Part shown: in pieces, positions 54,561 to 63,058 of the stretch
Numbering within the stretch: position 1 is the first letter of the stretch
Layout of the letters: the number at the start of each line of letters is the position of its first letter
NCBI RefSeq assembly: GCF_000429445.1
Contig: NZ_AUBW01000008.1
Span: forward strand, 176,101 to 240,100
Source of the DNA: Algoriphagus terrigena DSM 22685
GTDB lineage: Bacteria; Bacteroidota; Bacteroidia; Cytophagales; Cyclobacteriaceae
DNA: 64,000 nt
Direction of reading: 5' to 3'
Position numbers and translations under genes: made by a program
Notes under the pieces: generated by a model
What the model was told of the DNA's origin: nothing
The model's database searches: none
The model's input: only the letters and a program-made list of their open reading frames with translations

Positions 54561-56276
54561 CTAGGATTCCTGAAGCTTATGGGAAAACTTCAGGATGATG
54601 AACTCTGCCGGTCTTACTGCCGCCAGACCGATTTCTACAATCATTCTGCCTTCCAGAATGTCCAGGGCGGTCATCGTCTGACCCAGCCCAACTCTTACAA
54701 AAAATGCCTCTTCCGATTTAGCGCCAGCGAGCGCGCCCTCTCTCCAAAGATTAGTGAGGAAATTTTCGATCATGGTTTTTACCCGAATCCAAGTGTTGGC
54801 ATCGTTGGCCTCGAATACCACAAATTCGGAGGCTTTCTTGACGGATTCTTCGATGAAGATGTACAGCCTGCGGACCGGGATGTATCTCCACTCATTGTCA
54901 TTTCCGGCGAGTGTTCTCGCTCCCCAGACTAGGTTTCCTTTTCCTTGGAAGAAGCGAATCACATTGATTGATTTCCCTGAGGTAGCATCCATATTCAATC
55001 CTTCCTGCTCCTCGGCGCTCACTGCGACGGTTGGCTTCAGGACCGAGCGGATATCCACATTTGCGGGAGCTTTCCATACTCCGCGTTGACTGTCGACGCG
55101 CGCATAGACTCCGGCCATGGAAGCTGAAGGGTAAAGATCCAACAGCTTACTTTGAAGGGACGCAATGATGGTGTTGTAGAGCGTCTTGTCGGGAGGTGTC
55201 CAAGAAAATGTCCCGGTGCCGGATATTGTAGCGCCCGGAGCACCCGCGGGAGTATAGGTGAACCCCAATACTCCGGCTTCTCCTGTGGCTTTGGCAGTCA
55301 ATGTAAGCGTGGCGGAAGTCCGCTCGACGGTAAATGGAAGGCCTGGCTGCATAGCATCCAGCGCAGTTTTCATTGCAGTAGCAGTGGCGATCTCAGTCCC
55401 GCCTTTAGTGAACTGCGTGCCTTCATTGAATACCACTCCTCCAATCAAGAATTGCTCAGTATCGATCTCGGTTTGATCGGTGATGGTAATCTGAGCGGTG
55501 GCCGAATTCGTCCCATTTCCTATTTCTGCCAGTTTCTTTTGGTGGAAAGGTCCCAATCCTGCGCCTCCGCGATTGTCCACGACTGTTTGCACATTTGGAT
55601 CGAAGTTTCTAAAAAGAATGGTTTTAAGTCCAGGATAGTAGGAAGCGGCGTATTTGAGATCTGAGTTTCCTATTTCGGCTCGGAAGTCCGCTCCATCCTC
55701 GGCAACTGTCTGACCGTCATAGTGCAGGGCGTCCAGGATGGCAAATCGATCCTGGAGTTTAGCACATTGGGCAAGCATCTGATCGTGAAGTGTCTTGCGA
55801 TTGATGTCCGACAGCATCGTTGCCTCGGGGATTACCAACAGTGTAGGTTCGTCTTCCTCCTCCAGCACTTTCAATCCCGCAAGCAGGTCATCGATATCGA
55901 TGTCATCTCCTGTCGGCGTCGCTACAAAATCCCCCACTGAAACTATCCAACATGGCCCTCCCCCATTGGAGAAATACATGTAGACCTGATAAGTCATCAG
56001 ATATTGAGAGAAATTCGCCGGATCGGTGATTGCAACGGATGGACCGTCGGTGATGGTAATCACGTAGTTTTCTAAAAAAGATTCACCGAAAATCTCTTTG
56101 TACTCCAGATAGGAGGTAACTCTGGTAGGGATGTTGATCCCAAAAGTTTCCCCATTTCGGAGTCTTTGGGCGGTGTAGCCGACAAAGGCCGGGATGGCAG
56201 TCGCCACCGGCACAATGGATGCGGGAAGGGTGGAGATTTCCTGGATATACACCCCGGGGGTTTTGAATTCTGCCAT
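54561..56276 (-). CDS. eCIS contractile sheath protein, long paralogue with extra domain
   Basis: This 571-residue sheath protein has the same N-terminus and C-terminal core as its neighbour but an inserted beta domain at about residues 258-358 (FLIGGVVFNEGTQFTKGGTE, then LTLTAKATGEAGVLGF). The insert resembles domains found in phage tail and sheath proteins that project from the particle surface. It lies directly after the cap-adaptor candidate gene. Confidence 0.95.
   Translation of the reverse strand: MAEFKTPGVYIQEISTLPASIVPVATAIPAFVGYTAQRLRNGETFGINIPTRVTSYLEYKEIFGESFLENYVITITDGPSVAITDPANFSQYLMTYQVYMYFSNGGGPCWIVSVGDFVATPTGDDIDIDDLLAGLKVLEEEDEPTLLVIPEATMLSDINRKTLHDQMLAQCAKLQDRFAILDALHYDGQTVAEDGADFRAEIGNSDLKYAASYYPGLKTILFRNFDPNVQTVVDNRGGAGLGPFHQKKLAEIGNGTNSATAQITITDQTEIDTEQFLIGGVVFNEGTQFTKGGTEIATATAMKTALDAMQPGLPFTVERTSATLTLTAKATGEAGVLGFTYTPAGAPGATISGTGTFSWTPPDKTLYNTIIASLQSKLLDLYPSASMAGVYARVDSQRGVWKAPANVDIRSVLKPTVAVSAEEQEGLNMDATSGKSINVIRFFQGKGNLVWGARTLAGNDNEWRYIPVRRLYIFIEESVKKASEFVVFEANDANTWIRVKTMIENFLTNLWREGALAGAKSEEAFFVRVGLGQTMTALDILEGRMIVEIGLAAVRPAEFIILKFSHKLQES
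55203..55505 (-). other. Extra surface-type beta domain in the long sheath protein
   Basis: Protein residues 258-358 are absent from the shorter sheath paralogue. The segment has the phage-like T-rich strand pattern (TITDQTEIDTEQFLIGG, TALDAMQPGLPFTVERTS). In related particles such insertions sit on the outer sheath face. Confidence 0.7.
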
Positions 56277-56287
56277 ATCAGTTGGGA

Positions 56288-57418
56288 TTAGATGAATACA
56301 TAGATTTCTGAGATTTCTTCACCGGGGGCGACTTTGACTGCTCCGGATCGGGTGGGATTGGGTAGATGACCAAATAATACCCGATTTCCAGGCTTTCTTC
56401 TAAGCTCTAGGTTGAGCTTCGGGTTTTCGAAAAAAGGAATCGGTACCTGAGATTTGAAGATGACGGTCTCCGCATTGTTGATCTTCACGTCGGCGTTGGG
56501 AGCGGCCCCCTGTTGTTGGAAAGTGTAGGTGGCGTATGGGGAGCCGGCGGGATTGCCCTTGTCCAAGATGGAAAGCTCGGCGCTTCCGAGATCTACTTTG
56601 TTATTTTGACTGACGATGATGTAGGTCCACTTGGTGGCTTTTCGCTTCAGATCAACTGCGTAATATTCTCTGGCTCCATATAGGTGAGCCGGAGCTGACC
56701 TGTAGGCGATTTTCAGAATGCCCAAGGCCGACTTCACTTCCGGATCTTGGGTCAGGAAGTATTCCTTTTTCCACAAGTCAAGCGTGTCTGCCTCATTTCG
56801 CAGGACTAGTGTATAGTTGCCCTCGGGCTTTCCTTTCAGATCAAGCTTCAGGAGAAACTCTCCTTTATCATCAGGTGTCAACTCAAGGTCCAAAGGCAGT
56901 GCATCGCCGGCTTCATCCAACCCAGAAGGGATCTTAACACCAGCAGCATCCTTGATCTGAAGAAGTGCTTTTGCCGGTGCCGGATTGAGATTCACCCGGG
57001 CGGTAAAAGATTTTGGCCTCGATCCGTCCCAGATGTCCAGGCCGATTTTTTCGGGATTGCTGGGGTCGGTGGATGCGGTGGCTGGCAGGCTTTTGAACGC
57101 TATAAAGTCGCCGGATTGGTAGGTTCTCGACCCTTTTGTGAGTTCTGTGATGGTGAAAAACTGGGGAGAATTAGTGCTTTTGAAAAAGAAATTAAAATCC
57201 ATAGGCGGAGCCAACGACACTTCTGGAGTGGTAAGGTCAGCTTCCGCCCGGTACAGCACCACAATCCCCTGGGGGGTCTCTCTCCAGAGCATTCGTCCTT
57301 TTCTTAGCAAGTCTTGGGTTTCCTGCGTAGGCACTAGTTTGATATCCTTTGCGATACCGTCCCTGAAATAGTCGTGTAAGATGCTCACCTCGAAAAGCCG
57401 CGAATAGATGATGTTCAT
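56288..57418 (-). CDS. eCIS-associated beta-rich protein, cap-adaptor candidate
   Basis: This 376-residue protein has no signal peptide. The N-terminal segment (MNIIYSRLFEVSILHDYF) is followed by long beta-rich regions with Ig-like alternation (GEFLLKLDLKGKPEGNYTLVLRN) and a C-terminal strand EISEIYVFI. It is paired with the DUF4255 gene, which it overlaps by 4 bases. The AlgoCIS particle has a cap plus a cap adaptor at the distal end, so this gene may encode the adaptor; that is inference from position, since the sequence family is not known to me. Confidence 0.6.
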   Translation of the reverse strand: MNIIYSRLFEVSILHDYFRDGIAKDIKLVPTQETQDLLRKGRMLWRETPQGIVVLYRAEADLTTPEVSLAPPMDFNFFFKSTNSPQFFTITELTKGSRTYQSGDFIAFKSLPATASTDPSNPEKIGLDIWDGSRPKSFTARVNLNPAPAKALLQIKDAAGVKIPSGLDEAGDALPLDLELTPDDKGEFLLKLDLKGKPEGNYTLVLRNEADTLDLWKKEYFLTQDPEVKSALGILKIAYRSAPAHLYGAREYYAVDLKRKATKWTYIIVSQNNKVDLGSAELSILDKGNPAGSPYATYTFQQQGAAPNADVKINNAETVIFKSQVPIPFFENPKLNLELRRKPGNRVLFGHLPNPTRSGAVKVAPGEEISEIYVFI

Positions 57419-58023
57419 GACTTATGGCTTGAAGTGAGAAAAATCTGTTCGATAGGCTCGCCGCTTTCTTGGATGGCATTTTCCTGAATCCGCAGCGTTT
57501 TGACCTTGTAGAGCACACTGGGTAGGTATTTGGCGCCTACCACCGACCAAAAATTGTACAACTGCTCAAAGGAATAGCTGTAGAGCTCAACCACGATCTT
57601 GGTCAGATTGGGATCAAAGCCAGACAGTGCTGGGCTGTTTTCCGGAGTGAAGACATTTTTGCTCTGGAAAAATGCGATCGCATAGCTCAGCTGCTTGAGG
57701 CCTTCGACGTAGTCATCCGAGGAATTATTGGCCAGTTTGTTCTGAAAGTTGGCCGTAATCAAGACATAGAGATTGAGCTGAATCTCAGGATTCCGTTTTT
57801 CCACCTTTCCGAGAGCGTTGATAAAACGGCTTTGCTGCTCCTTGTTTGTCCGTTCTTCCTCGATGTTGATGAGCGATAGCCCAAGACTTTGGTCAGGGAT
57901 GGCAATGCCCTGTTCGTTGGTCACGCCGGACAAGAATATCCTCGCAGTGAGCGGGTCACCGACTTTGAGCTTAATAAAGGCATTGAGCTCCTGAGTTAAA
58001 AATTCCAAGGCGGAATGGATCAT
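57415..58023 (-). CDS. DUF4255 protein, eCIS cap (Afp16/Pvc16 N-terminal type)
   Basis: This 202-residue protein of the DUF4255 (Pvc16_N) family terminates the sheath and tube at the end away from the baseplate. Family features are the start IHSALEFLTQELNAFIK, the strand LGLSLINIEEERTNKE, the QLNLYVLITANF strand and LTKIVVELYSYSFEQLYNFWSVVG near the C-terminus. It is the first gene of the eCIS operon. The 245 bases upstream contain a nested palindrome and possible promoter. Confidence 0.9.
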   Translation of the reverse strand: MIHSALEFLTQELNAFIKLKVGDPLTARIFLSGVTNEQGIAIPDQSLGLSLINIEEERTNKEQQSRFINALGKVEKRNPEIQLNLYVLITANFQNKLANNSSDDYVEGLKQLSYAIAFFQSKNVFTPENSPALSGFDPNLTKIVVELYSYSFEQLYNFWSVVGAKYLPSVLYKVKTLRIQENAIQESGEPIEQIFLTSSHKS

Positions 58024-58095
58024 GTTGAAAAATCGAATTCAGAGAAAAATTCAGTGGTTCTGAAGCCATAAATTATTCAAGCCTAGTCCTCAATG

Positions 58096-58131
58096 ACAGG
58101 AAATAATATAGTACTATGACTTTTTTCCTGT
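58096..58131 (-). promoter_or_regulatory. Nested dyad upstream of the eCIS operon
   Basis: An outer 8-bp inverted repeat, ACAGGAAA (58096-58103) and TTTCCTGT (58124-58131), surrounds a perfect 10-bp palindrome ATAGTACTAT (58108-58117) with almost the same centre. It lies about 75-110 bases before the DUF4255 start codon. It could be an operator or an untranslated-leader hairpin; no T tract follows the outer arm in either direction, so a terminator is unlikely. Confidence 0.5.
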
Positions 58132-58268
58132 GGCTTTAATCTAAATAACATGCTGATATTTAGTCAATTAATAGCAATGTCATTGAAGAGTATTGACCAA
58201 AAATTTGATATTGGCTCCTGCCTAGAAAAGCCAGGGGTAAGATTGGTGGATCGACAGAGAGTTCTTGA

Positions 58269-59642
58269 TTAGTTTCGTCTTGACGCAATCCAACCGTCAT
58301 AGCGGATCAGCTCAAAATCTATCGGATTCCAGTGATAGATTCCCTTTCCGTCCTGAAGATTCAGGAGGTGCTCATTTTTCACCAAATCGTTCCAGGAGCT
58401 TACCGGTGCCTTCGTCTGAATCCCGCGCAAGACGTGAAAGGCACTGTCAATCCGGATGCTGATTTTTCCTTTCCACCGGTGGAGGAGTTTTCGGAGATTT
58501 TCCACTTTATAATCCAGCCAATCCACCTCATTTTGGTCAAAAAGGATCATCAGCTCCAGCATTTTGGACCCCAGATAGTAGTTGGGCATTGTCTTGAGTT
58601 CTTGTTGGCATTCGTGAACCGAGCGGAGGGCATTTTTGAAAGATTGCTTTCTAAACAAAAGAAAGGCCTCCCAGTACTTCCATTTGGGGGAAAGCTCCGG
58701 ACACCGCTGCATCAGGTCTTTTCTGAGGAGTGCCGCTGCTTCATCGAAGTGATCTTGGTGAAACAATGCGTACCAATGGTATTGCGAAAGCTCCAAGTGC
58801 TTTTCTTTGGAGTGGATGACACCTGATTTCTGATGTTTGCAGTTTTGGATGACTTCTTGGTATTGACCTGTCTGGAGGAGGAATTTTTGCTTAGTCAGGA
58901 AAAACTCCTCGTAGACCTCCCGATCCTCGGAATTTTTCTCAAAACTTGGCTCAGACTCCAAGATGAGGGATTTAGCTTCTTCAAAGTTTTGATCGGCGAT
59001 TGATTGCCTGATCGTGCTAACCAGCCCCCAGTTTTTCCGTTCCGAATCGAGTTGGTGGAGGATTTGACCGAGATACGCATTCTTCTCACAGGGCACTCGA
59101 TCTTCGGATTTGGGATGGTGCTGGTTGATCAGGATCGCCAAATGGCTCTGGATGATCAATTCCAGTTCGGGAAGGTCTTCTTTTCTGATGACCTCATTCA
59201 CTGAAAATCGCTGCGCGACGTCAAAGATGGATAGAATCAGGTCCGGAAAATCAGACGAAATCGCCGTCCTAAGGCTTTTCTCCAATAATTTGGCGCCATC
59301 ACAGCGGAGGCCCCTGGCGAGCAGAACCTGACTTTGCAGCAATAACTCGCTGCACCGGATTCTGGTCTTGATGTCACTAGAAAATGAATTCGCGTTTAGC
59401 AGCGGAAGCAGTTCTTCGAGCTCTTCTTTGACGCGCTTTTTGAGTTGGTAGTAAGCTGGATTCTCCTTTTGTCCATAGATCAGCTGACTGATTTGTGCGT
59501 CTTTAAGCGCAGGTTTTTCCACGAACACTTTGAGAAGCTGGTATTTTTTGGAACTGGCCGAGTGTCTAGTCGCACAGAACTCCAGCAACTGGTTTTTTTC
59601 TCCAGCAGTACAGGTAGAGAGAATCTGAAAAATAGAATTCAT
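58269..59642 (-). CDS. Unknown helical (TPR-like) protein upstream of the eCIS operon
   Basis: This 457-residue soluble protein is built of helical hairpins with TPR-like spacing (for example YEEFFLTKQKFLLQTGQYQEVI near residue 244 and HWYALFHQDHFDEAAALLR near 287). The N-terminal 100 residues are helical and charged, with a KQ-rich region that could bind nucleic acid, but no clear helix-turn-helix is seen. It is co-directional with the eCIS genes, 245 bases upstream, and its own promoter is the best in the window. A regulatory or assembly role is a guess. Confidence 0.6.
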   Translation of the reverse strand: MNSIFQILSTCTAGEKNQLLEFCATRHSASSKKYQLLKVFVEKPALKDAQISQLIYGQKENPAYYQLKKRVKEELEELLPLLNANSFSSDIKTRIRCSELLLQSQVLLARGLRCDGAKLLEKSLRTAISSDFPDLILSIFDVAQRFSVNEVIRKEDLPELELIIQSHLAILINQHHPKSEDRVPCEKNAYLGQILHQLDSERKNWGLVSTIRQSIADQNFEEAKSLILESEPSFEKNSEDREVYEEFFLTKQKFLLQTGQYQEVIQNCKHQKSGVIHSKEKHLELSQYHWYALFHQDHFDEAAALLRKDLMQRCPELSPKWKYWEAFLLFRKQSFKNALRSVHECQQELKTMPNYYLGSKMLELMILFDQNEVDWLDYKVENLRKLLHRWKGKISIRIDSAFHVLRGIQTKAPVSSWNDLVKNEHLLNLQDGKGIYHWNPIDFELIRYDGWIASRRN

Positions 59643-59671
59643 AAAAAAGCAACACTAAAAGTGAAAAATCG

Positions 59672-59687
59672 AGGTTCAATCGAACCT
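59672..59687. promoter_or_regulatory. Perfect inverted repeat in the leader of the 457-residue gene
   Basis: AGGTTC (59672-59677) and GAACCT (59682-59687) enclose four bases and sit just downstream of the predicted start of transcription, between promoter and start codon. This placement fits an operator. Confidence 0.45.
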
Positions 59688-59695
59688 ATCGCTTT

Positions 59696-59727
59696 TAAAG
59701 ATAGACGGTATCTGTCTTAAAGACAAA
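59696..59727 (-). promoter_or_regulatory. Promoter for the 457-residue gene (Bacteroidota type)
   Basis: On the minus strand TTTG (plus 59724-59727), a 20-base spacer and TATCTTTA (plus 59696-59703) match the -33/-7 pattern well. The start codon lies at 59642, giving a leader of about 47 bases. The spacer itself contains a short AGAC/GTCT dyad. Confidence 0.55.
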
Positions 59728-59739
59728 TGGTTAAAAAAA

Positions 59740-61131
59740 CTATTTCAACCTAAAAATTCCCGGTTCAGATTCGACATAGAGACTTTTCAGCGCGGGCAAT
59801 TCTTGCAGCAGTTTTTCGAAAATCCCCTCCGGATCTACCACGGTTTGTGGCTTTTGGGTGTGAAGATTCTGATAGATTTTGGCTTTTTGCTCCAGTGTTT
59901 TTTCCGATTTTAGGTACACCTTCGCCAGATTGAAATTGAGAAAAGGGCCGCCAAGCGGATTGTCCAGATAGGGAGAGGAATCTGACGACATGACCATGAT
60001 CGATTCTCCCGGTTTAAACTTCGATCCCCGGTTTTTGGTGACAAAATAAGGGGAGTCCGTCTGGGTTTGTCCGAGCCAATACCAGCATCCGGCCGCGGGA
60101 ATTCCAAAAAGAAGTACCAGAAAAGCGATCTTTCCGATCATTTTTTTTGCGGTGTTCAGGAAAAAATGAGTGATCAAAAACGTCAATCCCGGGATGAAGA
60201 TCAGGAGTTGGTAGGTCGCCTGCCTTTTAACCAAAAGAAATTCCAGCAGCGAAAACAACAGCCAGACGATGATCATCTGTCGCTGTTTTTGCTGGTTGAT
60301 CGTGGAGCCTCTGAGCACTGTGCTGTAGAAGAACCCAACTAACGCCAGCAACAAGGGAAACGCTCCCAGGATTGCCCACACGATCTGGGGCTGGTACCGA
60401 TACTTTTCATAGGCAAAAACCATCGGCCAAATCTGGAATGTCTCACTCAGACCGTTGTTCCAGAAATAGAAGATCAACAGCAGTAGAATCGGCAGGAAAA
60501 ACCCGACCAATGACAACAGCAACTGACGAAAAGAAAATCCGCTGATCGCTATTCCCGTGAAGATCATGTAAGGGAGAAAAATCGCAAAATTCAGATGAAA
60601 TCCGGTGGCGATTCCCCCGTAGATGCCGATCAAGAGTGTCGATTCGCTTGTCTCTTTTTGCAGGACGGTTTGGGAGAAAAGCTGGCCGATCGCCAACACC
60701 AGAAAGGTGCTTCCCAGCAATGCCGGAGACATCCCCACCAAGTCAAAAGACAGGTGAAAAAGAGCCGCCATGATGATAGCCGGGAGATAGGTGTTTTCCT
60801 CAAAAACCCGATATCGGATCAGGACCGTGTTCCAATAGATGATCTGAAAAAGGACCAACAGCCTTCCAATCAGTTCATACGCCCATTCACTTCGTCCAAA
60901 GATGACGTGGACAAACGTGAAAAACCCTGCAGACAAAGGCCCCGTATCATCGATCACATCCAAGTAGAGGTAGTAGCCGTCACTGAGCCGCTCTCCCAGC
61001 ACCATCCAGACGAGCCGGGGTTCGGTGAGAGGAAAAGAGAACAGCGCCAGCGTCACAACGGCCAAGACAATGAGGTAGATTGCTATCCCAATCAGTCTGA
61101 ATGGATCGTTTACTTTAAAAAAACTTAACAA
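59740..61131 (-). CDS. Polytopic membrane protein of unknown function
   Basis: This 463-residue protein has about ten to eleven hydrophobic helices in the first 350 residues and a soluble C-terminal domain (about 360-463). An N-terminal loop contains the acidic pattern YLDVIDDTGPLSAGFF after the first helix, which recalls the acidic first loop of GT-C glycosyltransferase-like membrane proteins, but this is weak. No family is assigned with confidence. It is divergent from rbfA. Confidence 0.65.
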   Translation of the reverse strand: MLSFFKVNDPFRLIGIAIYLIVLAVVTLALFSFPLTEPRLVWMVLGERLSDGYYLYLDVIDDTGPLSAGFFTFVHVIFGRSEWAYELIGRLLVLFQIIYWNTVLIRYRVFEENTYLPAIIMAALFHLSFDLVGMSPALLGSTFLVLAIGQLFSQTVLQKETSESTLLIGIYGGIATGFHLNFAIFLPYMIFTGIAISGFSFRQLLLSLVGFFLPILLLLIFYFWNNGLSETFQIWPMVFAYEKYRYQPQIVWAILGAFPLLLALVGFFYSTVLRGSTINQQKQRQMIIVWLLFSLLEFLLVKRQATYQLLIFIPGLTFLITHFFLNTAKKMIGKIAFLVLLFGIPAAGCWYWLGQTQTDSPYFVTKNRGSKFKPGESIMVMSSDSSPYLDNPLGGPFLNFNLAKVYLKSEKTLEQKAKIYQNLHTQKPQTVVDPEGIFEKLLQELPALKSLYVESEPGIFRLK

Positions 61132-61191
61132 GGTTTCTGAGAAGGAATGGGTTGGATTGGGCCGAAATTAAAGCTTGCCCAAGTATTTCGC

Positions 61192-61199
61192 TAAATTTG
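61192..61199 (+). promoter_or_regulatory. -7 box candidate for rbfA
   Basis: TAAATTTG is a full match to TAnnTTTG and lies 17 bases before the rbfA start. No TTTG box is found at the expected distance upstream, so confidence is limited. Confidence 0.3.
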
Positions 61200-61216
61200 T
61201 ACCACAAATACTTCAC

Positions 61217-61606
61217 ATGGAAAGCAAAAGACAACAAAAACACGCCAAACTTCTTCAAAAGGAGCTTGGCGATATATTTCAGAAAGAAGCAAAACCGCTT
61301 ATCGGCAAGGCCTTGGTTACCATCACGCGGGTCATGGTCAGTCCGGATCTGAGCTTTGCCAAAGTGTATCTGAGTTTTTTGCTCGCTGATCCCAAAGCAC
61401 TCTTTGATGTGATTGATGCTCATAAAAAGGAGATCCGCCATGACCTGTCCAAGAGAATCGGAAAGTCCGTCCGGATCATTCCAGAGATTGCGTTCTTTCC
61501 GGATGATTCGGCAGTCTATGCCCAATACATGGATAAGGTGATCTCTGATCTGAATATCCCTCCGGCTCCCCCAGAGGAAGAGGAACAGGAAGAAGACGAA
61601 GATTAA
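61217..61606 (+). CDS. rbfA: Ribosome-binding factor A
   Basis: This 129-residue KH-like protein binds the 30S subunit during late 16S maturation. The typical opening RQQKHAKLLQKELGDIFQKE is at residues 5-24, TRVMVSPDLSFAKVYLSF follows near residue 38, and the C-terminal tail is a run of acidic residues. The ATG at 61217 is preferred over an upstream start at 61175 because it yields the family N-terminus. The next gene begins 11 bases after the stop. Confidence 0.93.
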   Translation: MESKRQQKHAKLLQKELGDIFQKEAKPLIGKALVTITRVMVSPDLSFAKVYLSFLLADPKALFDVIDAHKKEIRHDLSKRIGKSVRIIPEIAFFPDDSAVYAQYMDKVISDLNIPPAPPEEEEQEEDED

Positions 61607-61617
61607 TAGCCGCAGCT

Positions 61618-62844
61618 TTGAATCCCAGTTCTTTTATCGCCGGCAGATACTTTCGCAGTAAGAAAAAGCGGAATTTCATCACTGTGCTCTCCATCATCTC
61701 GATGGTCGGAGTAGCGGTGGGGACGATTGCTTTGGTGGTCGTCATGTCGGTGTTCAACGGACTGGAAGATTTGATTCGGAGTCTTTTTGCCAGCTTTGAC
61801 GCAGAGCTGAAGATCGAGCCCGCCAGAGGCAAGAGCTTTCTGGCTCCTCGGGAATGGCTCGCCGAAATCGAGAAAATCGAAGGAGTGGCGATCTTGACCG
61901 AGGTGATCGAGGATAACGTCCTTTACGAGCACGATGAGAACCAGCTAGTGGCGAAAATCAAGGGCGTCTCTGACAATTTCCTGGATCAGGGGAGATTTTC
62001 CAAAGGGTATTTTTGGGGAGACACCACGCTGGGCACGGATCTCAGACCAGGAGCCATCTTGGGCAGAGGCGTGGGATTTTTTCTGTCGATTCATCTCAAC
62101 GAGCCCAATTCTACCCTGAAGGTATTCTATCCCAAAGCTCCTAGGTCGGCCGGCAGTATTGATCCCAATCAACTCTATACCTCAGCACAACTGGAGCCGA
62201 GGGCATTTTTCAGCATTGAGCAGCAGTTTGATGACGGATACGTGATCGCACCGCTCGATTTTACCCGCGATCTGCTGAACTATGGAGAAAAGCGCACGGC
62301 GCTGGAGATTAAAGTGGGAGATGGCTTCTCGGTCTCAGATGTGCAGCGCCGGCTAAAGGAGCATCTTGGCTCAGACTTTCTGGTCAAAAATGCCGACGAG
62401 CAGCATGCCGGGTTGATCCGGACGGTGAAGCTTGAGAAACTTTTCGTCTTTCTCACCCTCACTTTTATTTTAGCCATCGCCTCGTTCAACATTTTTTTCT
62501 CCCTGAGCATGCTGGCGATCGAAAAGAAAAAAGACATCGCCGTACTCAAAGCCATGGGGGCTAAAGACCGGTTGATTCGCCAGATTTTTTTGAAGCAAGG
62601 CGCGCTGATTGCGCTCAGTGGGGCTGTGATAGGATTGGTCTTGGGATACCTGATTGTCCTGGCCCAGGAGAGTTTTGGGCTGGTTTCGCTGGGGATTTCC
62701 TCGGCGGTCGTAGATGCCTATCCGGTGCGGATTGTTTGGTCAGACTTCATTTGGATCGGTATAGCCGTTATTTCCATTACGCTGCTGGCTTCATGGAGAC
62801 CGGCGATCATCGCCGCCCAGGTGGATACGGTGCGGGAGCTTTAG
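61618..62844 (+). CDS. LolC/E-like ABC transporter permease (FtsX/MacB type)
   Basis: This 408-residue inner-membrane protein has one N-terminal helix (about 22-45), a periplasmic domain (about 46-275), and three C-terminal helices, the layout of LolC/LolE permeases that release lipoproteins for outer-membrane transport. The FtsX signature is seen as MLAIEKKKDIAVLKAMGAKDRLI near residue 300. It starts at TTG 61618, as no closer ATG precedes the first helix. The partner ATPase is not in the window. It follows rbfA in an arrangement I recall as common in the phylum. Confidence 0.85.
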   Translation: MNPSSFIAGRYFRSKKKRNFITVLSIISMVGVAVGTIALVVVMSVFNGLEDLIRSLFASFDAELKIEPARGKSFLAPREWLAEIEKIEGVAILTEVIEDNVLYEHDENQLVAKIKGVSDNFLDQGRFSKGYFWGDTTLGTDLRPGAILGRGVGFFLSIHLNEPNSTLKVFYPKAPRSAGSIDPNQLYTSAQLEPRAFFSIEQQFDDGYVIAPLDFTRDLLNYGEKRTALEIKVGDGFSVSDVQRRLKEHLGSDFLVKNADEQHAGLIRTVKLEKLFVFLTLTFILAIASFNIFFSLSMLAIEKKKDIAVLKAMGAKDRLIRQIFLKQGALIALSGAVIGLVLGYLIVLAQESFGLVSLGISSAVVDAYPVRIVWSDFIWIGIAVISITLLASWRPAIIAAQVDTVREL

Positions 62845-63058
62845 CTTTTTTCCGCCGTGGCGATGGCTAGCCTCCTAATTTACAAGAGGATAAGTCTTTT
62901 TTCAGTAAAACAGAATATTGTTAAGCGGACCGAGCAAGCTATTGGAAAAAAAAGGCAACAAAGTGGGTGATTTTAAGGCATTTTTACCCAATGAGAAAAT
63001 AAGAATCTCGGTTTAAGGCACGTTTATTGAAAGAAAACCAAAAAATCAAAAAAATATC

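Noticed and set aside
30896..58023. Prophage
   Set aside because: No capsid, portal, terminase, integrase, lysis or attachment-site signals are present, and the operon contains eCIS-specific genes (DUF4255 cap, CIS tape measure, AAA+ ATPase).
30896..58023. Type VI secretion system
   Set aside because: Spike, sheath, tube and gp25 are present, but no TssJ, TssL, TssM or ClpV-type genes are found. The ATPase is the eCIS type.
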